This document shows positions 25,670-34,036 of a stretch of DNA of 64,000 bases, one piece after another. A model generated the notes under the pieces. That model was not told the DNA's origin. It saw only the letters and a program-made list of their open reading frames with translations, and ran no database searches. Both the position numbers and the translations under genes were made by a program. Source of the stretch: SHVO01 sp041905795 (GTDB lineage Bacteria; Pseudomonadota; Alphaproteobacteria; Rhodospirillales; Rhodospirillaceae); the NCBI GenBank assembly GCA_041905795.1, contig JAYRKL010000014.1, forward strand, positions 47,222 to 111,221, given 5' to 3'. The stretch's first letter is position 1; every line of letters begins with the position of its first letter.

Positions 25670-25948
25670 ATGGCGCGCAAAGACGACGACGAAGATTCCA
25701 AACAGGCGATCTATAACGTCGATGTCGATATTTCCGTCGTCCTCGGCCAGGCCAACCTGCGGGTCAACCAGCTGCTCAAACTGGGCCGCGGCGCCGTGGT
25801 GGAACTGGAGCAGAAGACGTCCGACCCGGTGGAGATTTTCGCCAACGACGTACTGATCGCCCGCGGCGAGGTGGTCATCACCTCCGGTGACAAGATCGGC
25901 GTCACCCTCACGGAACTTGTGAAGTCGATCTACAGCAACGCTGATTAA
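25670..25948 (+). CDS. FliN/FliM-family (SpoA domain) flagellar motor-switch protein, isolated gene
   Basis: A 92-residue protein with one SpoA domain: NVDVDISVVLGQANLRVNQL, LLKLGRGAVVELEQK and IFANDVLIARGEVVITSGDK, ending in a FliN-like GVTLTELVKSIY. FliN forms the C-ring that reverses flagellar rotation, and SpoA proteins also occur in type III secretion. No other flagellar or secretion gene is visible in 64 kb. The acidic start MARKDDDEDSKQ replaces the longer N-terminal region of full FliN. It may be a dispersed flagellar gene or a relic. Confidence 0.82.
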   Translation: MARKDDDEDSKQAIYNVDVDISVVLGQANLRVNQLLKLGRGAVVELEQKTSDPVEIFANDVLIARGEVVITSGDKIGVTLTELVKSIYSNAD

Positions 25949-26025
25949 GCTTTCACGTTGAGAATATTGAAGATCGCAGCGTGATCTTCTAAACACAGTC
26001 CGCTTTCCCTCCACTGCGGCTGTCT

Positions 26026-26694
26026 ATGCGCCTCCTTTATCATCACCCCCTCGTCGCCTCCGCCCGCAAGGTCCGCCTTGTGCTGGGTGAAAAGCGCCTC
26101 GCCTTCGACGAACGGATGATCGAGCCGTGGAAGGAGAGCGAGGAACTCCTGGGCCTCACGCCCACCGGCGAGGTGCCGGTGCTGGTGGACGAGAACGACG
26201 CGGTGGTCAGCGATCACGGCGCCATCGTCGAGTACCTGGACGAGGTCTATCCCGATATGCCGCTGATCGGGCGCACACCCGCCGACCGCGCCGAGGCGCG
26301 CCGGCTGGCGGCCTGGTTCGACGACAAGTTCCATTGGGAAGTGACCCAGCATATCGCCGGCGAGAAGCTGACCCGCCGGATCAGCGCCAACGCCGCGCCG
26401 GATTCACGCGCCTTGCGGGTAGGCCGCGAGAACATCCAGATGCACCTGCAGTACATCACCTGGCTGAAGGAGCGCCGCAGCTGGCTCGCGGGCGACCATC
26501 TCTCTGTCGCCGACCTTGCGGCGGCGGCGAATATTTCGCTGGTGGATTATTCCGGCGACATGCCTTGGGATCAGTATCCGGAGGTGAAGGAGTGGTACGT
26601 GCGCGTCAAATCGCGCCCATCGTTCCGCGCCCTGCTCAAGGACACCATCCCCACCATCCCGCCGGCGCCGGTGTATACCGATCTCGACTTCTGA
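26026..26694 (+). CDS. fzlA: Glutathione S-transferase-fold protein, FzlA-like
   Basis: A 222-residue GST-fold protein. The thioredoxin-like N-terminal domain has LLYHHPLVASARKVRL, GEVPVLVDENDAVVSDHGAI and EYLDEVYPDMPLIGRTP. The helical domain has RSWLAGDHLSVADLAAAA. The ending APVYTDLDF resembles the conserved tail of Caulobacter FzlA, the FtsZ-curving protein that activates septal wall synthesis through FtsWI. FzlA is not an active GST. The assignment is from memory of the family, and an ordinary GST with unknown substrate is the alternative. Confidence 0.75.
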   Translation: MRLLYHHPLVASARKVRLVLGEKRLAFDERMIEPWKESEELLGLTPTGEVPVLVDENDAVVSDHGAIVEYLDEVYPDMPLIGRTPADRAEARRLAAWFDDKFHWEVTQHIAGEKLTRRISANAAPDSRALRVGRENIQMHLQYITWLKERRSWLAGDHLSVADLAAAANISLVDYSGDMPWDQYPEVKEWYVRVKSRPSFRALLKDTIPTIPPAPVYTDLDF

Positions 26695-26730
26695 ACTCTG
26701 TTGTTGGTCGCATTTCCTGGGGAAATACCC

Positions 26731-27516
26731 CTAGGGTTTCACGTCCGCGCGCTCCATGTCGGCGCGGGCGGCCTTGGCGGCGTCGGAGTCCGGCGCCAGC
26801 TGCGGGATCAGCACCCAGTCGCGCCGCGCGTCGTTCAGGCGCCCCTGCAGCTTGTAAATATTCGCCCGCTCCAGCCGGGCGTTGACGTTCCTGGGGTCTG
26901 CCTTCACGGCCGCTTCGGCATCCGCCAGCGCGAGATCGGTTTCTTTCAGGTTGCGGTGCGCGGTCGCGCGAAACGCCAAGGCATCCGCATTGTCCGGCTG
27001 CTGCTTGAGCGCCGCGTCCAGGTCGACCATGGCTTCCTTGAACTTCGCGCCTTCCGCCAGGGTCGCGGCCCGGTCCACCAGCAGCCGGACGTATTGCGGC
27101 ATTTCCGGCGTCACCAGCTTGAGGCCGGCGGTCTGGGCGTTGTAAGCGCGCGTCGGCTCGCCTTGCAGCAACCAGGCCTGGCCCGCCTGCTCCAACAAGT
27201 TCGCGCGCAACCCCACGGTCCCTTTGGATTTCTGCGCGAGCTGCTCCAATTCCGCCGCCCCCTGGCCGAAATCGTTGAGGCCCACCAGCGCCAGGGCGCG
27301 GCAGTGCTGCGCGCCCTCGCCGCCGCCGACGGCGCCCCACTTGCTCGCCAGCTCCAGGGCTTCGTCGGGATGGCTCTTGGACAGGAGGATGCAGGAGTCA
27401 TAGGTCTTCGCCGGGTTGGCGAGATCGGGCTCCGGGATGATGCGGCCGGCGGGCTGCTCGGCGGCGTTGGCGCCCGACACAGCGACAAAGGCCATGATCA
27501 GACACAGACGCTTCAT
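26731..27516 (-). CDS. TPR-repeat protein with signal peptide, function unknown
   Basis: A 261-residue exported protein. MKRLCLIMAFVAVSGANAAE is a signal peptide with cleavage after ANA. The C-terminal half has tetratricopeptide repeats, for example QQPDNADALAFRATAHRNL and ADPRNVNARLERANIYKLQG. Such proteins act as periplasmic scaffolds. It overlaps the upstream alpha/beta hydrolase gene by four bases, so they are co-expressed. I do not recognise a specific family. Confidence 0.8.
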   Translation of the reverse strand: MKRLCLIMAFVAVSGANAAEQPAGRIIPEPDLANPAKTYDSCILLSKSHPDEALELASKWGAVGGGEGAQHCRALALVGLNDFGQGAAELEQLAQKSKGTVGLRANLLEQAGQAWLLQGEPTRAYNAQTAGLKLVTPEMPQYVRLLVDRAATLAEGAKFKEAMVDLDAALKQQPDNADALAFRATAHRNLKETDLALADAEAAVKADPRNVNARLERANIYKLQGRLNDARRDWVLIPQLAPDSDAAKAARADMERADVKP

Positions 27517-28277
27517 GACGCAGTCCTTTGGCTCAGGGCCACCAGTTCATCGAGCAGGGCGCAGATGCGCCCCAGTTCGTGCGGCAGCGACAGACGGTGA
27601 TCGCCGTCCTTGATGAGATGGGTTTCGACATCCGTGCCGGTGATCTTCTCGGCCAGCATCAACGAGCGCTCCCACGGCACCGATGCGTCGCGCTGTCCAT
27701 GCAATAAGCGCACGGGGCATGCGATGGGAATGGCCGACCGCAGGACTAAATTCTTACGTCCATCCTCGATCAAATGCCGGCTGATGCGATAAGGGCCGTC
27801 GTTGTAGTCGCTGGGAATCTCGATCACGCCGTCGCGCATGATCTTCGCCCGCTGTTCGTCCGAGAAGCCGGGCCACATCTGGTCTTCGGTGAAATCCGGC
27901 GCCGGCGCGATGCCCAGCACGCCGGCGATGCGGTGCGGCCGCGCCACCGCCGCGCGCACCGTCACCCAGCCGCCCATGCTCGATCCCACCAGGATCTGCG
28001 GCCCGGTGGTGACATGGTCGAGGATCGCGAGCGCGTCCTCGGTCCAGCGGCCGATGCCGCCGTCCTCGAAGCGGCCCGAGGAATCGCCGTGGCCCGACAT
28101 GTCGAAGCGCACATAGCCATATCCCTTGGCCGCGCAATGGGCCGCCAAAGCGCGCGCCTTGGTGCCGCCGCGGTCGGACATGAGGCCGTGCAGGAAGATC
28201 ACGCCGGGGCCGGAGCCGCCTTGCCGTTCATAGGCGATTGTCCCGCCGTCGGGATGGGAAAGCGTTTGATAGGTCAT
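27513..28277 (-). CDS. Alpha/beta hydrolase, ABHD10-like serine esterase
   Basis: A 254-residue alpha/beta hydrolase. The oxyanion region is FLHGLMSDRGGTKA, the nucleophile elbow is LVGSSMGGW, the acid lies in LLHGQRDASVPWE and the base in IKDGDHRLS. The layout with FDMSGHGDSSG resembles the ABHD10/short palmitoyl-protein thioesterase group. The physiological ester is unknown. It lacks a signal peptide, whereas its co-transcribed TPR partner is exported. Confidence 0.85.
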   Translation of the reverse strand: MTYQTLSHPDGGTIAYERQGGSGPGVIFLHGLMSDRGGTKARALAAHCAAKGYGYVRFDMSGHGDSSGRFEDGGIGRWTEDALAILDHVTTGPQILVGSSMGGWVTVRAAVARPHRIAGVLGIAPAPDFTEDQMWPGFSDEQRAKIMRDGVIEIPSDYNDGPYRISRHLIEDGRKNLVLRSAIPIACPVRLLHGQRDASVPWERSLMLAEKITGTDVETHLIKDGDHRLSLPHELGRICALLDELVALSQRTAS

Positions 28278-28360
28278 GCAACTTAGAAAGAACCGGATTG
28301 CGGCGCAAAATATAGGCTGAGAGAGCGTGAGGCCGTGTTACAAACCCCTCATTCTCAGCG

Positions 28361-28463
28361 ACCTAGACTCTGTTTCCGCTTCGTTGAATCGGAAACAGAG
28401 TCTAGGTCCTTGTTTGGTCGCATGTTAAGCGGCCGAACCGGTTTCCACTTCGGCCTAACATGC
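28361..28463. repeat. Bipartite intergenic hairpin element (copy 1)
   Basis: Hairpin A is an 18-base-pair perfect inverted repeat, ACCTAGACTCTGTTTCCG at 28361-28378 and its complement at 28390-28407, with an 11-base loop. A linker containing TTTGGTCGCAT leads to hairpin B at 28420-28463, with stems GCATGTTA/TAACATGC and GGCCGAA/TTCGGCC around CCGGTTTCCAC. It lies just upstream of the GT4 gene. Further copies are at 34037, 47163 (two), 58405 and 61417. Confidence 0.9.
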
Positions 28464-28493
28464 TCTAAATAGCGCGCGCAGCTTGGCGAATCC

Positions 28494-29672
28494 ATGGCAA
28501 GTCCCGAGACCTCTCCGCACCGGAAGACCTGCCTGCAGGTGGTGCCGTCGCTTGTCACCGGCGGCGTCGAGCGCGGCACCGTGGACGTGGCCCAGGCCCT
28601 GACCCAGGCCGGATGGCGCGCCCTCGTCGTGTCCAGCGGCGGGCCCATGGTGCGGGAATTGGAACGGGTCGGCGCCGAACATGTCGTGCTGCCGCTGGAC
28701 ACCAAGAATCCCCGCGCCATCCGCCGCAACGCCGATGCCTTGGCGGCCCTGATCCGCGAGCGGCAGGTCGATATCGTGCACGCGCGCTCGCGCGCGCCGG
28801 CCTGGAGCGCCAAGGACGCCTGCGCCCAGACCGGCGCTCATTTCGTCACCACGTTCCACGGCACTTACGGCCTCGGGCCGTTCGGCCTCAAGAAGCTCTA
28901 CAACCGCGTGATGGCCCAGGGCGAAATCGTCATCGCCATCTCCAATTTCATCCGCGATCACCTCGTCGCCGAATACAACGTCGACCCCGCGCGCATCCGC
29001 GTCATTCATCGCGGCGTGGATGTGAAGCTGCTCGATCCCAACGGCGTCTCCCCCACACGATTGATCCAGGTCACCGCCAAGTGGCACCTGCCGGAATCGG
29101 CGCCGGTGATCATGCTGCCCGGGCGGCTCACCGCCTGGAAAGGCCATGACGTGCTGATCGACGCCATGGTGGAACTCAAACGCCGGCGCGGCGGGTCCAC
29201 CGACATCCGCTGCCTGATGGTGGGCCAGGACCAGGGCCGCGTCGCCTACCGCGACCACATCGAGCGCTACGCCGCGGCCCAGGGCGTGGCGGTGCAGATC
29301 ATCGACGACTGCAGCGACCTGCCCGCGGCCTACATGGCCACCGATGTTGTCGTGTCCGCATCCACCAAGCCCGAGGCCTTCGGCCGCGTCGTCGCCGAAG
29401 CCCAGGCCATGGGCCGCCCGGTGGTGGCGCCGTCCCACGGCGCCGCCGGCGAGATCATCATTCCCGGAGTCACCGGCTGGCTGTTCACGCCGGGCGATCC
29501 CGTATCCCTGGCCGATGCCTTGGACCGCGCGCTGGCGCTCAACCAGGCGGAGCGCGTTCAGCTGGCCGAGGCGGCGATCGCGCGGGCCCGCGAGCTGTTC
29601 GCCAAGGCCGACATGTGCGCCAAGACCCTGGCGGTCTACGACGAGGTCCTGGCGCGCGCGCCCGTCTTATGA
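28494..29672 (+). CDS. Family 4 glycosyltransferase (GT-B fold)
   Basis: A 392-residue GT-B glycosyltransferase. The N-terminal donor/acceptor domain has QVVPSLVTGGVERGTVDVAQ. The C-terminal nucleotide-binding domain has MLPGRLTAWKGHDVLIDAM and the E-x7-E region STKPEAFGRVVAEAQAMG. The GGVERG motif is common among LPS-core glycosyltransferases of alphaproteobacteria. It is followed ten bases later by a heptosyltransferase-like gene, so both probably act on LPS at the cytoplasmic face of the inner membrane. Confidence 0.88.
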   Translation: MASPETSPHRKTCLQVVPSLVTGGVERGTVDVAQALTQAGWRALVVSSGGPMVRELERVGAEHVVLPLDTKNPRAIRRNADALAALIRERQVDIVHARSRAPAWSAKDACAQTGAHFVTTFHGTYGLGPFGLKKLYNRVMAQGEIVIAISNFIRDHLVAEYNVDPARIRVIHRGVDVKLLDPNGVSPTRLIQVTAKWHLPESAPVIMLPGRLTAWKGHDVLIDAMVELKRRRGGSTDIRCLMVGQDQGRVAYRDHIERYAAAQGVAVQIIDDCSDLPAAYMATDVVVSASTKPEAFGRVVAEAQAMGRPVVAPSHGAAGEIIIPGVTGWLFTPGDPVSLADALDRALALNQAERVQLAEAAIARARELFAKADMCAKTLAVYDEVLARAPVL

Positions 29673-29682
29673 CCGACGCCGC

Positions 29683-30660
29683 ATGACCTCCCGCATTCTG
29701 GTGATCGCCACGGGCGGCCTGGCCCGCTTCGTTCCGGCGCTCGGCGTCATGGCCTCGATCCGCGCCTCGCATCCCGGCGTCACGATCATCCTGCTGACCG
29801 GCCCGGAGACCGCGGCCTTCGCCTCCACCGTTCCCTATTTCGACGACGTGTGGACCGACGAGACCGCGGCCGGCTGGGATGTCCCCCATATCCTGAACCT
29901 GCGCCGGCGGCTGCGCGGCGCGCCGTTCGACCGCGTCTATGACCTGGACGGCGACAACCATAGTTTCTTCCTGTTCCGGCTGATGCACGGCCTGTTGCGC
30001 CAGGAACGCGCGGCGATTTCCTGGTCCGGCGTCATTCCCGGCACACAGCTGGCCCACACCGATCCGCGCCGCGCCGCCATGCATCTGGGCGACCGCTGGG
30101 CGGCGCAATTGAAGGTGGCGGGAATTCCCGCCACCTTGCGCCCCGACCTGTCGTGGGTGGCGCGGTACGTCAAATCCTTCACCCTGCCGTTCCGCATGAC
30201 CGAGCCCTTTGTCATGGTGGCGGCGACGCCGGGCCCGAGCACCGCGCCATGGTCCCCGGCGCAGTACGGCATGCTGGCCGCGGCGCTGGCGGCGGAAGGC
30301 CAGCGCCCGGTGCTGGTGGACCTCGCGCCCCGGCCCGACGTGGCCGAAGCCATGGCCGACCATAACCCGGCGTGTATCGACCTCTCGGGCAAAGGCACCT
30401 TGAACGAGCTGATCCTGCTGGCCTGGGCGGCCACCGCCGCGATCGGACCCGATAACGGCATCATGCACCTGACGGCCGTGGCGGGATGCCGGTCGGTGGT
30501 CCTGTACGACCAGGCCTCGGACCCGGCCCTGGTGGGACAGCGCGGCACCGCCGTCACCATCCTGCGCCGCCCGCGCTTGACCGACATCCCCGCCGCCGAG
30601 GTCATCGCCGCGGTCAAAGGCCAGCCCGCCGGATCCGCAAAACCCCGCGGGTTTGCTTGA
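29683..30660 (+). CDS. Family 9 glycosyltransferase (ADP-heptose:LPS heptosyltransferase-like)
   Basis: A 325-residue GT9 protein. It starts MTSRILVIATGGLARFVPAL, the GT9 start with phosphate-binding glycines, and has the C-terminal signature AIGPDNGIMHLTAVAGC, where heptosyltransferases bind the sugar-nucleotide phosphate. It probably adds a heptose or related sugar to the LPS core, in line with kdsB elsewhere in the window. Several residues differ from classic WaaC/WaaF, so the donor is not certain. Confidence 0.85.
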   Translation: MTSRILVIATGGLARFVPALGVMASIRASHPGVTIILLTGPETAAFASTVPYFDDVWTDETAAGWDVPHILNLRRRLRGAPFDRVYDLDGDNHSFFLFRLMHGLLRQERAAISWSGVIPGTQLAHTDPRRAAMHLGDRWAAQLKVAGIPATLRPDLSWVARYVKSFTLPFRMTEPFVMVAATPGPSTAPWSPAQYGMLAAALAAEGQRPVLVDLAPRPDVAEAMADHNPACIDLSGKGTLNELILLAWAATAAIGPDNGIMHLTAVAGCRSVVLYDQASDPALVGQRGTAVTILRRPRLTDIPAAEVIAAVKGQPAGSAKPRGFA

Positions 30661-30664
30661 CTCC

Positions 30665-30747
30665 CGCGGGCGGAAGGCCCGCAAATCTGAACGGGATGGG
30701 CGGACGGCCCGCAAATCTAAATCGGGATGGGCGGAAGGCCCGCAAAA
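30665..30747. repeat. Three tandem short hairpins upstream of thrS
   Basis: Three imperfect units of about 31 bases each carry the mini-hairpin GGGCGGAAGGCCC followed by GCAAATCT or GCAAAAC, with the linker GGGATG between units. They fill the gap between the heptosyltransferase stop and the thrS promoter. They could end transcription, or they may simply be a slipped repeat. Confidence 0.75.
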
Positions 30748-30748
30748 C

Positions 30749-30776
30749 TTGACAGAAGCGGCAATCTCCCTAGATT
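30749..30776 (+). promoter_or_regulatory. Probable sigma70 promoter of thrS
   Basis: A consensus -35 box TTGACA (30749-30754) and TAGATT (30771-30776) are 16 bases apart. The start point would be near 30784, giving a leader of about 30 bases, too short for a long thrS operator of the E. coli type. Confidence 0.65.
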
Positions 30777-30815
30777 CCGCGGGCTTTTCCTACCTTATCT
30801 TTATGTGAGCTTGAG

Positions 30816-32735
30816 ATGGTCGCCATCACCCTTCCCGACGGCAGCGTGCGCCGTTTTGACCGCCCGATCACCGGCGCCGACCTGGCCGCCGACATCGGCC
30901 CCGGCCTCGCCAAGGCCGCCCTTGCCATCCGCATCGACGGCAAGATGAAGGACCTGCTGACCCCGCTCACGACGGATTCAAACGTTTCGATCGTCACCAG
31001 GAAGGACGAGGACGCCCTCGAACTCCTGCGGCACGACGCCGCCCACGTCATGGCGGAAGCGGTGCAGGAACTGTTCCCCGGTACCCAGGTGACCATCGGG
31101 CCGGCGATCGAGAACGGCTTCTACTACGACTTCGCCCGCGACCAGCCGTTCACCCTGGACGACCTGCCCAAGATCGAAGCCAAGATGCGCGAAATCGTCG
31201 ACCGCGACGAACCCATCCGCCGCGAGGTCTGGGAACGCGAGAAGGCCATCGCCCACTTCGAATCCATCGGCGAAAAGTACAAGGCCGAGCTGATCCGCGG
31301 CCTGCCGGCGGACGAGCCCATCGGCGTCTATACCCAGGGCGACAAGTGGCTCGACCTGTGCCGCGGCCCGCACCTGCCGTCCACCGGCAAGCTGGGCAAA
31401 GCCTTCAAGCTGATGAAGCTGGCGGGCGCCTATTGGCGCGGGGATTCCAACAACCCCATGCTCCACCGCATCTACGGCACCGCCTGGGCCGATGACAAGC
31501 AGCTCGCGGCCCATATCACCATGCTGGAAGAGGCCGAGAAACGCGACCACCGCAAGATCGGCCAGGAAATGAACCTGTTCCATCTGCAGGAGGAAGCGCG
31601 CGGCGCGGTGTTCTGGCACCCCAAGGGCTGGACCCTGTACCGCACCTTGCAGAACTACATCCGCCGCCGCCTGGAAGCTTCCGACTATCAGGAAGTGAAC
31701 ACCCCCCTGCTCATGGATAGGGTGCTGTGGGAGCGGTCCGGGCACTGGGACAAGTTCGGCGCCAAGAACATGTTCACCAGCGAGTCCGAGGAACGCCACC
31801 TGGCCGTGAAGCCCATGAACTGCCCAGGCCATGTGCAGATCTTCAACCAGGGCATCCGCAGCTACCGCGAACTGCCGCTGCGCATGGCGGAATTCGGCTG
31901 CTGCCACCGCAACGAGCCGTCGGGCGCGCTGCACGGGCTGATGCGCGTGCGTGCCTTCACCCAGGACGACGCCCATATCTTCTGCACCGAAGACCAGGTG
32001 CGCGGCGAGACCAAGAAGTTCATCGACCTGTTGCGCAGCGTTTATACCGACCTGGGCTTCACCGAGATCCGGGTGAAATTCTCCGACAGGCCCCCCGTGC
32101 GCGCCGGTTCCGACGCCACCTGGGACAAGGCGGAAGCCGCCTTGCGCGAGGCCACCGAAGCCGCTGGCCTGGAATGGACCCTCAACCCCGGCGAAGGCGC
32201 ATTCTACGGGCCCAAGCTGGAGTTCGTGCTGAAGGACGCCATCGGCCGTGACTGGCAGTGCGGCACCCTGCAGGCGGACTTCGTGCTGCCGGAGCGCCTG
32301 GGGGCCCATTACGTCGGCGAGGACGGGGCCAAACACGTGCCGGTCATGCTGCACCGGGCGATCCTGGGCTCGTTCGAGCGCTTCATCGGCATGCTTGTGG
32401 AAAACTATGCCGGCAAGTTCCCGCTGTGGCTGACACCCCTTCAAGCGGTCGTCTGCACCATCACCGACGAGGCCAAGGCCTACGCCGAAGAGGTCGCCGC
32501 CACCATGAAGGCGGCCGGCCTGCGGGTGGAAACCGACCTGCGTAACGAAAAAATCAACTACAAGGTGCGGGAACACTCCCTCGCCAAGGTGCCAGTGCTT
32601 GTGGTGGTCGGCAAAAAAGAAGCTGAAACCAGGGGCGTGGCGTTGCGCCGTTTGGGCGGCCAAAACCAGGAAATTCTTGCGCTTACAGAGGCAACCGATA
32701 GACTTGCGAAGGAAGCCGCGGTTCCCGGAACTTAA
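30816..32735 (+). CDS. thrS: Threonyl-tRNA synthetase
   Basis: A 639-residue class II synthetase with all ThrRS parts. The N-terminal TGS domain starts with ITLPDGSVRRFD. The editing domain carries RHDAAHVMAEA (HxxxH). The catalytic core has MNCPGH with the zinc cysteine, motif 2 around CCHRNEPSGALHGLMRVRAF, and motif 3 at MLHRAILGSFERFIG. The anticodon-binding domain is C-terminal. It charges tRNA-Thr and removes serine. The gene heads the thrS-infC-rpmI-rplT-pheST neighbourhood. Confidence 0.98.
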   Translation: MVAITLPDGSVRRFDRPITGADLAADIGPGLAKAALAIRIDGKMKDLLTPLTTDSNVSIVTRKDEDALELLRHDAAHVMAEAVQELFPGTQVTIGPAIENGFYYDFARDQPFTLDDLPKIEAKMREIVDRDEPIRREVWEREKAIAHFESIGEKYKAELIRGLPADEPIGVYTQGDKWLDLCRGPHLPSTGKLGKAFKLMKLAGAYWRGDSNNPMLHRIYGTAWADDKQLAAHITMLEEAEKRDHRKIGQEMNLFHLQEEARGAVFWHPKGWTLYRTLQNYIRRRLEASDYQEVNTPLLMDRVLWERSGHWDKFGAKNMFTSESEERHLAVKPMNCPGHVQIFNQGIRSYRELPLRMAEFGCCHRNEPSGALHGLMRVRAFTQDDAHIFCTEDQVRGETKKFIDLLRSVYTDLGFTEIRVKFSDRPPVRAGSDATWDKAEAALREATEAAGLEWTLNPGEGAFYGPKLEFVLKDAIGRDWQCGTLQADFVLPERLGAHYVGEDGAKHVPVMLHRAILGSFERFIGMLVENYAGKFPLWLTPLQAVVCTITDEAKAYAEEVAATMKAAGLRVETDLRNEKINYKVREHSLAKVPVLVVVGKKEAETRGVALRRLGGQNQEILALTEATDRLAKEAAVPGT

Positions 32736-32753
32736 TCCAGGCCCGTGGTTTTT

Positions 32754-32821
32754 GTTTGAGGGGCGCGCGGGGACTATCCCCGCGTCCTATTTTGAGGGGC
32801 CGCGCGCGAAGGCGCGCAAAC
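32754..32821. repeat. Two short GC-rich hairpins between thrS and infC
   Basis: TTTGAGGGGCGCGCGGGG leads into the hairpin CGCGGGG/CCCCGCG, then ATTTTGAGGGGCCGCGCG leads into GCGCGC/GCGCGC. The phrase TATTTTGAGGG-CCGCGCG recurs in reverse at 42166-42198 after lepA. It is probably a small dispersed repeat that may also attenuate thrS read-through into infC. Confidence 0.65.
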
Positions 32822-32861
32822 TAGGGTTCGACCCGGACTAACAACAACAGGAGACTGCTAC

Positions 32862-33398
32862 ATAGCTAGATTCGACCAACCGGCGCCCGCGTCCAAGGAT
32901 GGACCGCGCGTCAACCATCAGATCGACAACAAGACCGTGCGCTTGATCGGTGCCGATGGCGACAATTTTGGAGTGGTGGACCGCGCGTTCGCCCTCAGCA
33001 AGGCCGATGAGGCGGGCCTCGATCTCGTCGAGATTTCTCCGAACGCCGACCCGCCGGTGTGCAAGATCCTCGATATCGGCAAATACAAATACGAGGAACA
33101 GAAGCGCAAGAACGAGGCGCGCAAGAAGCAGAAGGTGATCGAGGTCAAGGAGATCAAGCTCCGCCCGAACATCGACGATCACGATTACGACGTGAAGATG
33201 CGCGCCACCAAGCGGTTCCTGGAGGAAGGCGACAAGGTGAAAGTGACCTTGCGTTTTCGCGGCCGCGAGATGGCTCACGTCGAGCTGGGCCACGCGCTCC
33301 TGAACCGCGTGAAGGGCGACTTCGACGGCCAGGCCAAGGTCGAGATGGAGCCGCGCTCCGAAGGCCGCCAGATCGTCATGGTGCTGGCGCCGAAATGA
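32862..33398 (+). CDS. infC: Translation initiation factor IF-3, apparent AUA start
   Basis: The frame encodes a full IF-3: N-terminal domain with DGPRVNHQIDNKTVRLIGAD, the linker KYEEQKRKNEARKKQK and the C-terminal domain ending EGRQIVMVLAPK. No ATG, GTG or TTG fits the N-terminus; the first GTG (32937) would remove the conserved PRVN segment. ATA at 32862 lies eight bases after AGGAG (32849-32853) and gives 178 residues. IF-3 proofs against non-standard starts, so infC genes often use AUU-type starts for autoregulation. The AUA assignment is inferred from frame and spacing. Confidence 0.93.
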   Translation: MARFDQPAPASKDGPRVNHQIDNKTVRLIGADGDNFGVVDRAFALSKADEAGLDLVEISPNADPPVCKILDIGKYKYEEQKRKNEARKKQKVIEVKEIKLRPNIDDHDYDVKMRATKRFLEEGDKVKVTLRFRGREMAHVELGHALLNRVKGDFDGQAKVEMEPRSEGRQIVMVLAPK

Positions 33399-33417
33399 GG
33401 CAACAGCCTTGAAAATG

Positions 33418-33449
33418 AAAACGGCGCCGGATCTTCCGGCGCCGTTTTT
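33418..33449. terminator. Bidirectional rho-independent terminator between infC and the DUF2306 gene
   Basis: AAAACGGCGCCGG (33418-33430) pairs with CCGGCGCCGTTTT (33436-33448) around ATCTT. T-runs stand on both strands, so it can stop infC transcription and the convergent gene. It ends the infC transcript before the translation cluster resumes at rpmI. Confidence 0.93.
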
Positions 33450-33455
33450 GTTTGC

Positions 33456-34010
33456 CTACGCGGATGCAAGCCGCATTCGCTTCAAACGCGCACGGCTGCG
33501 CGCCACGCCGGCCGCGAACCACACGATCATGCCGAAAGCGATCAGCATCGCCGAACCCTGGGCCATGCCCAGCATCCTGGTCTGCGCGATGTTATGCGCC
33601 CAGGGCGAGCCCGCCAGGGCGGCGGCGCGCAAAGGTCCGATGCGCGAGAAGGCTTCGTTCACGGCCCCGCCGATCAGCATATAGAAGCTCAACACCATCA
33701 TGACCGGATGCCCGTAGGCGCCGAGCCGCCCGCGTTGATTGCGCGCGGCCCACACGCCAAGTCCCAGGAACAGCAGGGTGGCGACGGCCATCCAGTGGAA
33801 CATGTTGAACGCCGGCAACCCGGCGATGGGCGCGAACAGGCCAAGCGCGGTGACATTCGCAATCACCATGGCGGCCACGTACCCGTAGCCGGCCGTGCGA
33901 TGGGTACGCGTGCCCTTGCGCAGCGCGAACACCAGCGGTCCCGCGAACAAGGCAATCATGCAGGCGGCGGAATGCAGCCAGCCCAGGATGGAGATGTCGT
34001 CGAGTCTCAT
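33456..34010 (-). CDS. DUF2306-like multi-pass membrane protein
   Basis: A 184-residue protein with five to six hydrophobic helices. The pattern LHSAACMIALFAGPLVFALR, KGTRTHRTAGYGYVAAM, and YGHPVMMVLSFYMLIGGAVNE matches the DUF2306 predicted membrane family (histidines next to helices). Function is unknown. It is convergent with infC, separated only by the shared terminator, and lies in the block that interrupts the translation cluster. Confidence 0.75.
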   Translation of the reverse strand: MRLDDISILGWLHSAACMIALFAGPLVFALRKGTRTHRTAGYGYVAAMVIANVTALGLFAPIAGLPAFNMFHWMAVATLLFLGLGVWAARNQRGRLGAYGHPVMMVLSFYMLIGGAVNEAFSRIGPLRAAALAGSPWAHNIAQTRMLGMAQGSAMLIAFGMIVWFAAGVARSRARLKRMRLASA

Positions 34011-34036
34011 CTGCGTTTTCCTTTCTGAGTTGCGGC

